This document shows positions 1 to 11,232 of a DNA stretch of 64,000 nt, piece after piece. The stretch is from assembly GCA_964057225.1 (NCBI GenBank), contig OZ059899.1, forward strand, positions 18,546,501 to 18,610,500. The letters are read 5' to 3'. Made by a program: the position numbers and the translations under genes. The stretch's first letter is position 1; the number at the start of each line of letters is the position of its first letter. This stretch comes from Auanema rhodensis (Eukaryota > Nematoda > Chromadorea > Rhabditida > Rhabditidae). The notes beneath the pieces are model-generated. The model made no database searches. It was given only the letters and a program-made list of their open reading frames with translations, and was not told where the DNA came from.

Positions 1-8
1 TAGCGCAA

Positions 9-24
9 ATCTGATAACACAGAT
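9..24. other. Short dyad in the leader (5-bp arms)
   Basis: ATCTG and CAGAT flank a 6-base loop. It is part of the leader and is lost in the six truncated units, where only ATCT remains. One unit has AATCGGATAAC (near 24869), breaking it. The arms are short, so chance is a real alternative. Confidence 0.5.
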
Positions 25-124
25 CGACGCAGCTTAAAAATCCGCATCGAATGCACTATACAAAATTGAGAAACGCTTAATACAAAAATTAGTTATGATC
101 GTTTGAAAAATGATGCATTAGTGT

Positions 125-152
125 ATGTTGAGTTTCCATGTACACTCAACAT
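125..152. other. 9-bp conserved dyad with 10-base loop (every unit)
   Basis: The arms ATGTTGAGT and ACTCAACAT flank the loop TTCCATGTAC (ending GTAT in C, O and related units). Both arms were constant in the units I read, apart from one end base in the unit at 16499. Conservation is stronger than at the 303-324 hairpin. A protein-binding or cruciform role is possible but is inference. Shown on the first unit. Confidence 0.82.
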
Positions 153-159
153 TGCTTTC

Positions 160-238
160 AAAAACATTTTGACAAAAATTTTTCCGAAAAATTTCAAAAT
201 AATTTCCCAAAAAGTAAATGTTTTTAGATTCCTTTTTT
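160..238. other. Phased A/T-tract core (possible curved DNA)
   Basis: Runs of A or T are centred near 168, 178, 190, 200, 211, 223 and 235, that is every 10-12 bases. They include the 10-bp palindrome AAAAATTTTT at 174-183. Tracts repeated in step with the helix turn can give intrinsic curvature, a common property of satellite DNA. Most type-defining substitutions and all the one-base length changes fall in this stretch. Curvature is inferred, not measured. Shown on the first unit. Confidence 0.6.
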
Positions 239-302
239 CAAGGCAAAGACGATGGACAATGTTATTCAACGAAAAAATTAATTCTGCAGGGTGAAAATCG
301 AG

Positions 303-324
303 GATATAAGTGTGAACTTATATC
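303..324. other. 9-bp inverted repeat with 4-base loop (every unit)
   Basis: The arms GATATAAGT and ACTTATATC are perfect complements around the loop GTGA (GTAA in most Z units and some others). A weaker outer pairing of CGAG (299-302) with CTCG (334-337) could extend it. The 3' arm looked constant in the units I read. The 5' arm is GATGTAAGT in P, S and Q/S units, GATGTAATT in T and U, and GATGCAAGT in W, each weakening the stem. No compensating change is seen, which argues against strict selection on the structure. Shown on the first unit. Confidence 0.85.
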
Positions 325-2106
325 AGTTGATATCTCGGTGCATTTTTAAGGTAGCGCAAATCTGATAACACAGATCGACGCAGCTTAAAAATCCGCATCG
401 AATGCACTATATTACATTGAAAAACGCTTAATACAAAAATTAGTTATGATCGTTTGAAAAAAGATGCATTAGTGTATGTTGAGTTTCCATGTACACTCAA
501 CATTGCTTCCAAAAACATTTTGACAAAAATTTTTCCGAAAAATTTCGAAACAATTTCGCAAAAAGTAGATGTTTTTAGATTCCTTTTTTCAAGGCAAAGA
601 CGATGGACATTGTTATTCAACGAAAAAATTAATTCTGCAGGGTGAAAATCGAGGATATAAGTGTGAACTTATATCAGTTGATATCTCGGTGCATTTTTAA
701 GCTAGCGCAAATCTGATAACACAGATCGACGCAGCTTAAAAATCCGCATCGAATGCACTATACTACATTGAAAAACGCTTAATACAAAAATTAGTTATGA
801 TCGTTTGAAAAAAGATGCATTAGTGTATGTTGAGTTTCCATGTATACTCAACATTGCTTCCAAAAACATTTTGACAAAAATTTTTCCGAAAAATTTCAAG
901 ATAATTTCGCAAAAAGTAGATGTTTTTAGATTTCTTTTTTCAAGGCAAAGACGATGGACAATGTTATTCAACGAAAAAATTAATTCTCCAGGGTGAAAAT
1001 CGAGGATATAAGTGTGAACTTATATCAGTTGATATCTCGGTGCATTTTTAAGGTAGCGCAAATCTGATAACACAGATCGACGCAGCTTAAAAATCCGCAT
1101 CGAATGCACTATACAACATTGAGAAACGCTTAATACAAAAATTAGTTATGATCGTTTGAAAAAAGATGCATTAGTGTATGTTGAGTTTCCATGTACACTC
1201 AACATTGCTTTCAAAAACATTTTGATAAAAATTTTTCCGAAAAATTTCAAAATAATTTCCCAAAAAGTAGATGTTTTTAGATTCCTTTTTTCAAGGCAAA
1301 GACGATGGACAAAGTTATTCAACGAAAAAATTAATTCTGCAGGGTGAAAATCGAGGATATAAGTGTGAACTTATATCAGTTGATATCTCGGTGCATTTTT
1401 AAGCTAGCGCAAATCTGATAACACAGATCGACGCAGCTTAAAAATCCGCATCGAATGCACTATACTACATTGAAAAACGCTTAATACAAAAATTAGTTAT
1501 GATCGTTTGAAAAAAGATGCATTAGTGTATGTTGAGTTTCCATGTATACTCAACATTGCTTCCAAAAACATTTTGACAAAAATTTTTCCGAAAAATTTCG
1601 AAACAATTTCGCAAAAAGTAGATGTTTTTAGATTCCTTTTTTCAAGGCAAAGACGATGGACAAAGTTATTCAACGAAAAAATTAATTCTGCAGGGTGAAA
1701 ATCGAGGATATAAGTGTGAACTTATATCAGTTGATATCTCGGTGCATTTTTAAGCTAGCGCAAATCTGATAACACAGATCGACGCAGCTTAAAAATCCGC
1801 ATCGAATGCACTATACTACATTGAAAAACGCTTAATACAAAAATTAGTTATGATCGTTTGAAAAAAGATGCATTAGTGTATGTTGAGTTTCCATGTATAC
1901 TCAACATTGCTTCCAAAAACATTTTGACAAAAATTTTTCCGAAAAATTTCAAGATAATTTCGCAAAAAGTAGATGTTTTTAGATTTCTTTTTTCAAGGCA
2001 AAGACGATGGACAATGTTATTCAACGAAAAAATTAATTCTCCAGGGTGAAAATCGAGGATATAAGTGTAAACTTATATCAGTTGATATCTCGGTGCATTT
2101 TTAAGC

Positions 2107-3159
2107 TAGCGCAAATCTGATAACACAGATCGACGCAGCTTAAAAATCCGCATCGAATGCACTATACAAAATTGAGAAACGCTTAATACAAAAATTAGTT
2201 ATGATCGTTTGAAAAATGATGCATTAGTGTATGTTGAGTTTCCATGTACACTCAACATTGCTTTCAAAAACATTTTGACAAAAATTTTTCCGAAAAATTT
2301 CAAAATAATTTCCCAAAAAGTAAATGTTTTTAGATTCCTTTTTTCAAGGCAAAGACGATGGACAATGTTATTCAACGAAAAAATTAATTCTGCAGGGTGA
2401 AAATCGAGGATATAAGTGTGAACTTATATCAGTTGATATCTCGGTGCATTTTTAAGGTAGCGCAAATCTGATAACACAGATCGACGCAGCTTAAAAATCC
2501 GCATCGAATGCACTATATTACATTGAAAAACGCTTAATACAAAAATTAGTTATGATCGTTTGAAAAAAGATGCATTAGTGTATGTTGAGTTTCCATGTAC
2601 ACTCAACATTGCTTCCAAAAACATTTTGACAAAAATTTTTCCGAAAAATTTCGAAACAATTTCGCAAAAAGTAGATGTTTTTAGATTCCTTTTTTCAAGG
2701 CAAAGACGATGGACATTGTTATTCAACGAAAAAATTAATTCTGCAGGGTGAAAATCGAGGATATAAGTGTGAACTTATATCAGTTGATATCTCGGTGCAT
2801 TTTTAAGCTAGCGCAAATCTGATAACACAGATCGACGCAGCTTAAAAATCCGCATCGAATGCACTATACTACATTGAAAAACGCTTAATACAAAAATTAG
2901 TTATGATCGTTTGAAAAAAGATGCATTAGTGTATGTTGAGTTTCCATGTATACTCAACATTGCTTCCAAAAACATTTTGACAAAAATTTTTCCGAAAAAT
3001 TTCAAGATAATTTCGCAAAAAGTAGATGTTTTTAGATTTCTTTTTTCAAGGCAAAGACGATGGACAATGTTATTCAACGAAAAAATTAATTCTCCAGGGT
3101 GAAAATCGAGGATATAAGTGTGAACTTATATCAGTTGATATCTCGGTGCATTTTTAAGC
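2107..3159 (+). repeat. 6-unit higher-order repeat, partial copy 2 (A-B-C)
   Basis: These three units match the first three of the window with the same private markers, including CAAAATTGAG in A and TATTACATTG in B. The copy stops after C and passes into the 11-unit block, which itself begins with another A unit. It is therefore half a copy of the 6-unit pattern. Confidence 0.78.
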
Positions 3160-6100
3160 TAGCGCAAATCTGATAACACAGATCGACGCAGCTTAAAAAT
3201 CCGCATCGAATGCACTATACAAAATTGAGAAACGCTTAATACAAAAATTAGTTATGATCGTTTGAAAAATGATGCATTAGTGTATGTTGAGTTTCCATGT
3301 ACACTCAACATTGCTTTCAAAAACATTTTGACAAAAATTTTTCCGAAAAATTTCAAAATAATTTCCCAAAAAGTAAATGTTTTTAGATTCCTTTTTTCAA
3401 GGCAAAGACGATGGACAATGTTATTCAACGAAAAAATTAATTCTGCAGGGTGAAAATCGAGGATATAAGTGTGAACTTATATCAGTTGATATCTCGGTGC
3501 ATTTTTAAGGTAGCGCAAATCTGATAACACAGATCGACGCAGCTTAAAAATCCGCATCGAATGCACTATATTACATTGAAAAACGCTTAATACAAAAATT
3601 AGTTATGATCGTTTGAAAAAAGATGCATTAGTGTATGTTGAGTTTCCATGTACACTCAACATTGCTTTCAAAAACATTTTGACAAAAATTTTTCCGAAAA
3701 ATTTCAAAATAATTTCCCAAAAAGTAGATGTTTTCAGATTCCTTTTTTCAAGGCAAAGACGATGGACAAAGTTATTCAACGAAAAAATTAATTCTGCAGG
3801 GTGAAAATCGAGGATATAAGTGTGAACTTATATCAGTTGATATCTCGGTGCATTTTTAAGCTAGCGCAAATCTGATAACACAGATCGACGCAGCTTAAAA
3901 ATCCGCATCGAATGCACTATACTACATTGAAAAACGCTTAATACAAAAATTAGTTATGATCGTTTGAAAAAAGATGCATTAGTGTATGTTGAGTTTCCAT
4001 GTATACTCAACATTGCTTCCAAAAACATTTTGACAAAAATTTTTCCGAAAAATTTCGAAACAATTTCGCAAAAAGTAGATGTTTTTAGATTCCTTCTTTC
4101 AAGGCAAAGACGATGGACATTGTTATTCAACGAAAAAATTAATTCTGCAGGGTGAAAATCGAGGATATAAGTGTGAACTTATATCAGTTGATATCTCGGT
4201 GCATTTTTAAGCTAGCGCAAATCTGATAACACAGATCGACGCAGCTTAAAAATCCGCATCGAATGCACTATACAACATTGAGAAACGCTTAATACAAAAA
4301 TTAGTTAAGATCGTTTGAAAAAAGATGCATTAGTGTATGTTGAGTTTCCATGTACACTCAACATTGCTTCCAAAAACATTTTGACAAAAATTTTTCCAAA
4401 AAATTTCAAAATAATTTCGCAAAAAGTAAATGTTTTTAGATTCCGTTTTTCAAGGCAAAGACGATACACAATGTTATTCAACAAAAAAATTAATTCTGCA
4501 GAATGAAAATCGAGGATATAAGTGTGAACTTATATCAGTTGATATCTCGGTGCATTTTTAAGCTAGCGCAAATCTGATAACACAGATCGACGCAGCTTAA
4601 AAATCCGCATCGAATGCACTATACTACATTGAAAAACGCTTAATACAAAAATTAGTTATGATCGTTTGAAAAATGATGCATTAGTGTATGTTGAGTTTCC
4701 ATGTACACTCAACATTGCTTCCAAAAACATTTTGACAAAAATTTTTCCGAAAAATTTCAAAATAATTTCGCAAAAAGTAGATGTTTTTAGATTTCTTTTT
4801 TCAAGGCAAAGACGATGGACAATGTTATTCAACGAAAAAATTAATTCTCCAGGGTGAAAATCGAGGATATAAGTGTGAACTTATATCAGTTGATATCTCG
4901 GTGCATTTTTAAGCTAGCGCAAATCTGATAACACAGATCGACGCAGCTTAAAAATCCGCATCGAATGCACTATACAACATTGAGAAACGCTTAATACAAA
5001 AATTAGTTATGATCGTTTGAAAAAAGATGCATTAGTGTATGTTGAGTTTCCATGTACACTCAACATTGCTTTCAAAAACATTTTGACAAAAAGTTTTCCG
5101 AAAAATTTCGAAACAATTTCGCAAAAAGTAGATGTTTTTAGATTCCTTTTTTCAAGGCAAAGACGATGGACATTGTTATTCAACGAAAAAATTAATTCTG
5201 CAGGGTGAAAATGGAGGATATAAGTGTGAACTTATATCAGTTGATATCTCGGTGCATTTTTAAGGTAGCGCAAATCTGATAACACAGATCGACGCAGCTT
5301 AAAAATCCGCATCGAATGCACTATACTACATTGAAAAACGCTTAATACAAAAATTAGTTATGATCGTTTGAAAAAAGATGCATTAGTGTATGTTGAGTTT
5401 CCATGTATACTCAACATTGCTTCCAAAAACATTTTGACAAAAATTTTTCCGAAAAATTTCGAAACAATTTCGCAAAAAGTAGATGTTTTTAGATTCCTTT
5501 TTTCAAGGCAAAGACGATGGACATTGTTATTCAACGAAAAAATTAATTCTGCAGGGTGAAAATCGAGGATATAAGTGTGAACTTATATCAGTTGATATCT
5601 CGGTGCATTTTTAAGGTAGCGCAAATCTGATAACACAGATCGACGCAGCTTAAAAATCCGCATCGAATGCACTATACAACATTGAGAAACGCTTAATACA
5701 AAAATTAGTTATGATCGTTTGAAAAAAGATGCATTAGTGTATGTTGAGTTTCCATGTACACTCAACATTGCTTTCAAAAACATTTTGATAAAAATTTTTC
5801 CGAAAAATTTCAAAATAATTTCCCAAAAAGTAGATGTTTTTAGATTCCTTTTTTCAAGGCAAAGACGATGGACAAAGTTATTCAACGAAAAAATTAATTC
5901 TGCAGGGTGAAAATCGAGGATATAAGTGTGAACTTATATCAGTTGATATCTCGGTGCATTTTTAAGCTAGCGCAAATCTGATAACACAGATCGACGCAGC
6001 TTAAAAATCCGCATCGAATGCACTATACTACATTGAAAAACGCTTAATACAAAAATTAGTTATGATCGTTTGAAAAAAGATGCATTAGTGTATGTTGAGT

Positions 6101-7020
6101 TTCCATGTATACTCAACATTGCTTCCAAAAACATTTTGACAAAAATTTTTCCGAAAAATTTCAAAATAATTTCGCAAAAAATAGATGTTTTTAGATTTCT
6201 TTTTTCAAGGCAAAGACGATGGACAATGTTATTCAACGAAAAAATTAATTCTCCAGGGTGAAAATCGAGGATATAAGTGTGAACTTATATCAGTTGATCT
6301 CTCGGTGCATTTTTAAGCTAGCGCAAATCTGATAACACAGATCGACGCAGCTTAAAAATCCGCATCGAATGCACTATACAACATTGAGAAACGCTTAATA
6401 CAAAAATTAGTTATGATCGTTTGAAAAATGATGCATTAGTGTATGTTGAGTTTCCATGTACACTCAACATTGCTTTCAAAAACATTTTGACAAAAATTTT
6501 TCCGAAAAATTTCAAAATAATTTTCCAAAAAGTAAATGTTTTTAGATTCCTTTTTTCAAGGCAAAGACGATGGACAAAGTCATTCAACGAAAAAATTAAT
6601 TCTGCAGGGTGAAAATCGAGGATATAAGTGTGAACTTATATCAGTTGATATCTCGGTGCATTTTTAAGCTAGCGCAAATCTGATAACACAGATCGACGCA
6701 GCTTAAAAATCCGCATCGAATGCACTATACTACATTGAAAAACGCTTAATACAAAAATTAGTTATGATCGTTTGAAAAAAGATGCATTAGTGTATGTTGA
6801 GTTTCCATGTATACTCAACATTGCTTCCAAAAACATTTTGACAAAAATTTTTCCGAAAAATTTCAAAATAATTTCGCAAAAAGTAGATGTTTTTAGATTT
6901 CTTTTTTCAAGGCAAAGACGATGGACAATGTTATTCAACGAAAAAATTAATTCTCCAGGGTGAAAATCGAGGATATAAGTGTGAACTTATATCAGTTGAT
7001 ATCTCGGTGCATTTTTAAGC
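3160..7020 (+). repeat. 11-unit higher-order repeat, copy 1 (3861 bp)
   Basis: Eleven units in the order A, F, G, H, I, J, K, D, C', L, C. Rare markers identify the block: GTTTTCAGATT near 3733, CCTTCTTTCAAGG near 4093, AAAATGGAGG near 5210, AAAAAATAGATG near 6176, and TTGATCTCTCGG near 6295. The leftmost H unit of the window is here (4213-4563). One private change is seen at 5093, G where the second copy has T. Confidence 0.88.
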
Positions 7021-10000
7021 TAGCGCAAATCTGATAACACAGATCGACGCAGCTTAAAAATCCGCATCGAATGCACTATACAAAATTGAGAAACGCTTAA
7101 TACAAAAATTAGTTATGATCGTTTGAAAAATGATGCATTAGTGTATGTTGAGTTTCCATGTACACTCAACATTGCTTTCAAAAACATTTTGACAAAAATT
7201 TTTCCGAAAAATTTCAAAATAATTTCCCAAAAAGTAAATGTTTTTAGATTCCTTTTTTCAAGGCAAAGACGATGGACAATGTTATTCAACGAAAAAATTA
7301 ATTCTGCAGGGTGAAAATCGAGGATATAAGTGTGAACTTATATCAGTTGATATCTCGGTGCATTTTTAAGGTAGCGCAAATCTGATAACACAGATCGACG
7401 CAGCTTAAAAATCCGCATCGAATGCACTATATTACATTGAAAAACGCTTAATACAAAAATTAGTTATGATCGTTTGAAAAAAGATGCATTAGTGTATGTT
7501 GAGTTTCCATGTACACTCAACATTGCTTTCAAAAACATTTTGACAAAAATTTTTCCGAAAAATTTCAAAATAATTTCCCAAAAAGTAGATGTTTTCAGAT
7601 TCCTTTTTTCAAGGCAAAGACGATGGACAAAGTTATTCAACGAAAAAATTAATTCTGCAGGGTGAAAATCGAGGATATAAGTGTGAACTTATATCAGTTG
7701 ATATCTCGGTGCATTTTTAAGCTAGCGCAAATCTGATAACACAGATCGACGCAGCTTAAAAATCCGCATCGAATGCACTATACTACATTGAAAAACGCTT
7801 AATACAAAAATTAGTTATGATCGTTTGAAAAAAGATGCATTAGTGTATGTTGAGTTTCCATGTATACTCAACATTGCTTCCAAAAACATTTTGACAAAAA
7901 TTTTTCCGAAAAATTTCGAAACAATTTCGCAAAAAGTAGATGTTTTTAGATTCCTTCTTTCAAGGCAAAGACGATGGACATTGTTATTCAACGAAAAAAT
8001 TAATTCTGCAGGGTGAAAATCGAGGATATAAGTGTGAACTTATATCAGTTGATATCTCGGTGCATTTTTAAGCTAGCGCAAATCTGATAACACAGATCGA
8101 CGCAGCTTAAAAATCCGCATCGAATGCACTATACAACATTGAGAAACGCTTAATACAAAAATTAGTTAAGATCGTTTGAAAAAAGATGCATTAGTGTATG
8201 TTGAGTTTCCATGTACACTCAACATTGCTTCCAAAAACATTTTGACAAAAATTTTTCCAAAAAATTTCAAAATAATTTCGCAAAAAGTAAATGTTTTTAG
8301 ATTCCGTTTTTCAAGGCAAAGACGATACACAATGTTATTCAACAAAAAAATTAATTCTGCAGAATGAAAATCGAGGATATAAGTGTGAACTTATATCAGT
8401 TGATATCTCGGTGCATTTTTAAGCTAGCGCAAATCTGATAACACAGATCGACGCAGCTTAAAAATCCGCATCGAATGCACTATACTACATTGAAAAACGC
8501 TTAATACAAAAATTAGTTATGATCGTTTGAAAAATGATGCATTAGTGTATGTTGAGTTTCCATGTACACTCAACATTGCTTCCAAAAACATTTTGACAAA
8601 AATTTTTCCGAAAAATTTCAAAATAATTTCGCAAAAAGTAGATGTTTTTAGATTTCTTTTTTCAAGGCAAAGACGATGGACAATGTTATTCAACGAAAAA
8701 ATTAATTCTCCAGGGTGAAAATCGAGGATATAAGTGTGAACTTATATCAGTTGATATCTCGGTGCATTTTTAAGCTAGCGCAAATCTGATAACACAGATC
8801 GACGCAGCTTAAAAATCCGCATCGAATGCACTATACAACATTGAGAAACGCTTAATACAAAAATTAGTTATGATCGTTTGAAAAAAGATGCATTAGTGTA
8901 TGTTGAGTTTCCATGTACACTCAACATTGCTTTCAAAAACATTTTGACAAAAATTTTTCCGAAAAATTTCGAAACAATTTCGCAAAAAGTAGATGTTTTT
9001 AGATTCCTTTTTTCAAGGCAAAGACGATGGACATTGTTATTCAACGAAAAAATTAATTCTGCAGGGTGAAAATGGAGGATATAAGTGTGAACTTATATCA
9101 GTTGATATCTCGGTGCATTTTTAAGGTAGCGCAAATCTGATAACACAGATCGACGCAGCTTAAAAATCCGCATCGAATGCACTATACTACATTGAAAAAC
9201 GCTTAATACAAAAATTAGTTATGATCGTTTGAAAAAAGATGCATTAGTGTATGTTGAGTTTCCATGTATACTCAACATTGCTTCCAAAAACATTTTGACA
9301 AAAATTTTTCCGAAAAATTTCGAAACAATTTCGCAAAAAGTAGATGTTTTTAGATTCCTTTTTTCAAGGCAAAGACGATGGACATTGTTATTCAACGAAA
9401 AAATTAATTCTGCAGGGTGAAAATCGAGGATATAAGTGTGAACTTATATCAGTTGATATCTCGGTGCATTTTTAAGGTAGCGCAAATCTGATAACACAGA
9501 TCGACGCAGCTTAAAAATCCGCATCGAATGCACTATACAACATTGAGAAACGCTTAATACAAAAATTAGTTATGATCGTTTGAAAAAAGATGCATTAGTG
9601 TATGTTGAGTTTCCATGTACACTCAACATTGCTTTCAAAAACATTTTGATAAAAATTTTTCCGAAAAATTTCAAAATAATTTCCCAAAAAGTAGATGTTT
9701 TTAGATTCCTTTTTTCAAGGCAAAGACGATGGACAAAGTTATTCAACGAAAAAATTAATTCTGCAGGGTGAAAATCGAGGATATAAGTGTGAACTTATAT
9801 CAGTTGATATCTCGGTGCATTTTTAAGCTAGCGCAAATCTGATAACACAGATCGACGCAGCTTAAAAATCCGCATCGAATGCACTATACTACATTGAAAA
9901 ACGCTTAATACAAAAATTAGTTATGATCGTTTGAAAAAAGATGCATTAGTGTATGTTGAGTTTCCATGTATACTCAACATTGCTTCCAAAAACATTTTGA

Positions 10001-10881
10001 CAAAAATTTTTCCGAAAAATTTCAAAATAATTTCGCAAAAAATAGATGTTTTTAGATTTCTTTTTTCAAGGCAAAGACGATGGACAATGTTATTCAACGA
10101 AAAAATTAATTCTCCAGGGTGAAAATCGAGGATATAAGTGTGAACTTATATCAGTTGATCTCTCGGTGCATTTTTAAGCTAGCGCAAATCTGATAACACA
10201 GATCGACGCAGCTTAAAAATCCGCATCGAATGCACTATACAACATTGAGAAACGCTTAATACAAAAATTAGTTATGATCGTTTGAAAAATGATGCATTAG
10301 TGTATGTTGAGTTTCCATGTACACTCAACATTGCTTTCAAAAACATTTTGACAAAAATTTTTCCGAAAAATTTCAAAATAATTTTCCAAAAAGTAAATGT
10401 TTTTAGATTCCTTTTTTCAAGGCAAAGACGATGGACAAAGTCATTCAACGAAAAAATTAATTCTGCAGGGTGAAAATCGAGGATATAAGTGTGAACTTAT
10501 ATCAGTTGATATCTCGGTGCATTTTTAAGCTAGCGCAAATCTGATAACACAGATCGACGCAGCTTAAAAATCCGCATCGAATGCACTATACTACATTGAA
10601 AAACGCTTAATACAAAAATTAGTTATGATCGTTTGAAAAAAGATGCATTAGTGTATGTTGAGTTTCCATGTATACTCAACATTGCTTCCAAAAACATTTT
10701 GACAAAAATTTTTCCGAAAAATTTCAAAATAATTTCGCAAAAAGTAGATGTTTTTAGATTTCTTTTTTCAAGGCAAAGACGATGGACAATGTTATTCAAC
10801 GAAAAAATTAATTCTCCAGGGTGAAAATCGAGGATATAAGTGTGAACTTATATCAGTTGATCTCTCGGTGCATTTTTAAGC
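7021..10881 (+). repeat. 11-unit higher-order repeat, copy 2 (3861 bp)
   Basis: This is the adjacent tandem copy of the preceding 3861 bp, carrying the same rare markers in the same units. By eye I found only two differences: T at 8954 against G at 5093, and C at 10862 against A at 7001. The rest of the pair appears identical, although I did not align every base. That level of identity implies a recent duplication. Confidence 0.88.
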
Positions 10882-11232
10882 TAGCGCAAATCTGATAACA
10901 CAGATCGACGCAGCTTAAAAATCCGCATCGAATGCACTATACTACATTGAGAAACGCTTAATACAAAAATTAGTTATGATCGTTTGAAAAATGATGCATT
11001 AGTGTATGTTGAGTTTCCATGTACACTCAACATTGCTTCCAAAAACATTTTGACAAAAATTTTTTCGAAAAATTTCAGAATATTTTAGCAAAAAATAGTT
11101 GTTTTTAGATTCCTTTTCTCAAGGCAAAGACGATGGACAATGTTATTCAACGAAAAAATTAATTCTGCAGGGTGAAAATCGAGGATATAAGTGTGAACTT
11201 ATATCAGTTGATATCTCGGTGCATTTTTAAGC
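10882..11232 (+). repeat. Divergent Z-type unit 1
   Basis: Z is the most divergent type in the window. The A/T core reads TTTTTTCGAAAAATTTCAG, then AATATTTTAGCAAAAAATAG, with GTTGTTTTTAG and CCTTTTCTCAAGG. The changes add an in-frame TAG inside the open frame that most other units keep. The unit has standard 351-bp length and sits directly after the second 11-unit block. Confidence 0.85.

Larger units (their letters stand above)
1..351 (+). repeat. Reference satellite unit (type A), landmarks
   Basis: This unit serves as the coordinate frame for the others. Bases 1-56 form a leader with five CpGs. Bases 57-70 are variable (CAAAATTGAG here, mostly CTACATTGAA or CAACATTGAG elsewhere). Bases 104-140 are nearly constant. 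Bases 125-152 hold a 9-bp dyad. Bases 160-238 carry A and T tracts with most type-specific changes. Bases 239-270 are conserved, and 254-292 hold type-specific 3' markers. Bases 303-324 form a 9-bp hairpin, followed by GATATC at 329-334. Sites seen in most units: NsiI (113-118), PstI (284-289, lost where CTCCAG is present), EcoRV (329-334) and often NheI across the unit junction. I see no similarity between the two halves, so the unit does not look like an old dimer. Confidence 0.93.
1..2106 (+). repeat. 6-unit higher-order repeat, copy 1 (A-B-C-D-E-C)
   Basis: Six units in the order A, B, C, D, E, C. Type A is marked by CAAAATTGAG in the leader and TTTCCCAAAAAGTAAATG. B carries TTTCGAAAC and GACATTG. 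C carries TGTATACTC, CAAGATAATTTC and CTCCAGG. The first three units recur 2106 bp later, which is six units. Confidence 0.8.

Noticed and set aside
11-40. Hammerhead ribozyme core, as found in some satellites
   Set aside because: The unit has CTGATAA rather than CTGANGA, and no suitably placed GAAA and stem set could be found.
264-280. True CENP-B box
   Set aside because: Only the TTCGTTG half and one further key A fit; the required CGGG half is absent. It is kept only as a low-interest finding.
103-294. 63-codon open frame repeated in most units, as a gene family
   Set aside because: TTG start only, no upstream ATG in frame, mostly amino-acid-changing variation, an internal stop in Z units, and no recognisable domain or signal. 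The recurrence follows from a period divisible by three.
1-351. CRISPR array
   Set aside because: Repeats are 351 bp with no unique spacers between them; the whole period is repeated sequence.
1-351. Identity with a named insect or vertebrate satellite of similar length (for example 1.688/359-bp, TCAST or alpha satellite)
   Set aside because: Similar length and A+T richness are common. I see no convincing sequence match from memory and cannot run a search.
1-351. Unit arising from two ancestral half-units of about 175 bp
   Set aside because: The leader half and the A/T-core half share no visible aligned similarity beyond simple A/T runs.
299-354. Helitron-like 3' end (hairpin followed by CTAG at the unit junction)
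   Set aside because: The hairpin ends 26 bases before CTAG, further than usual, no TC 5' end or host A/T insertion site is seen, and many units have GTAG instead of CTAG.
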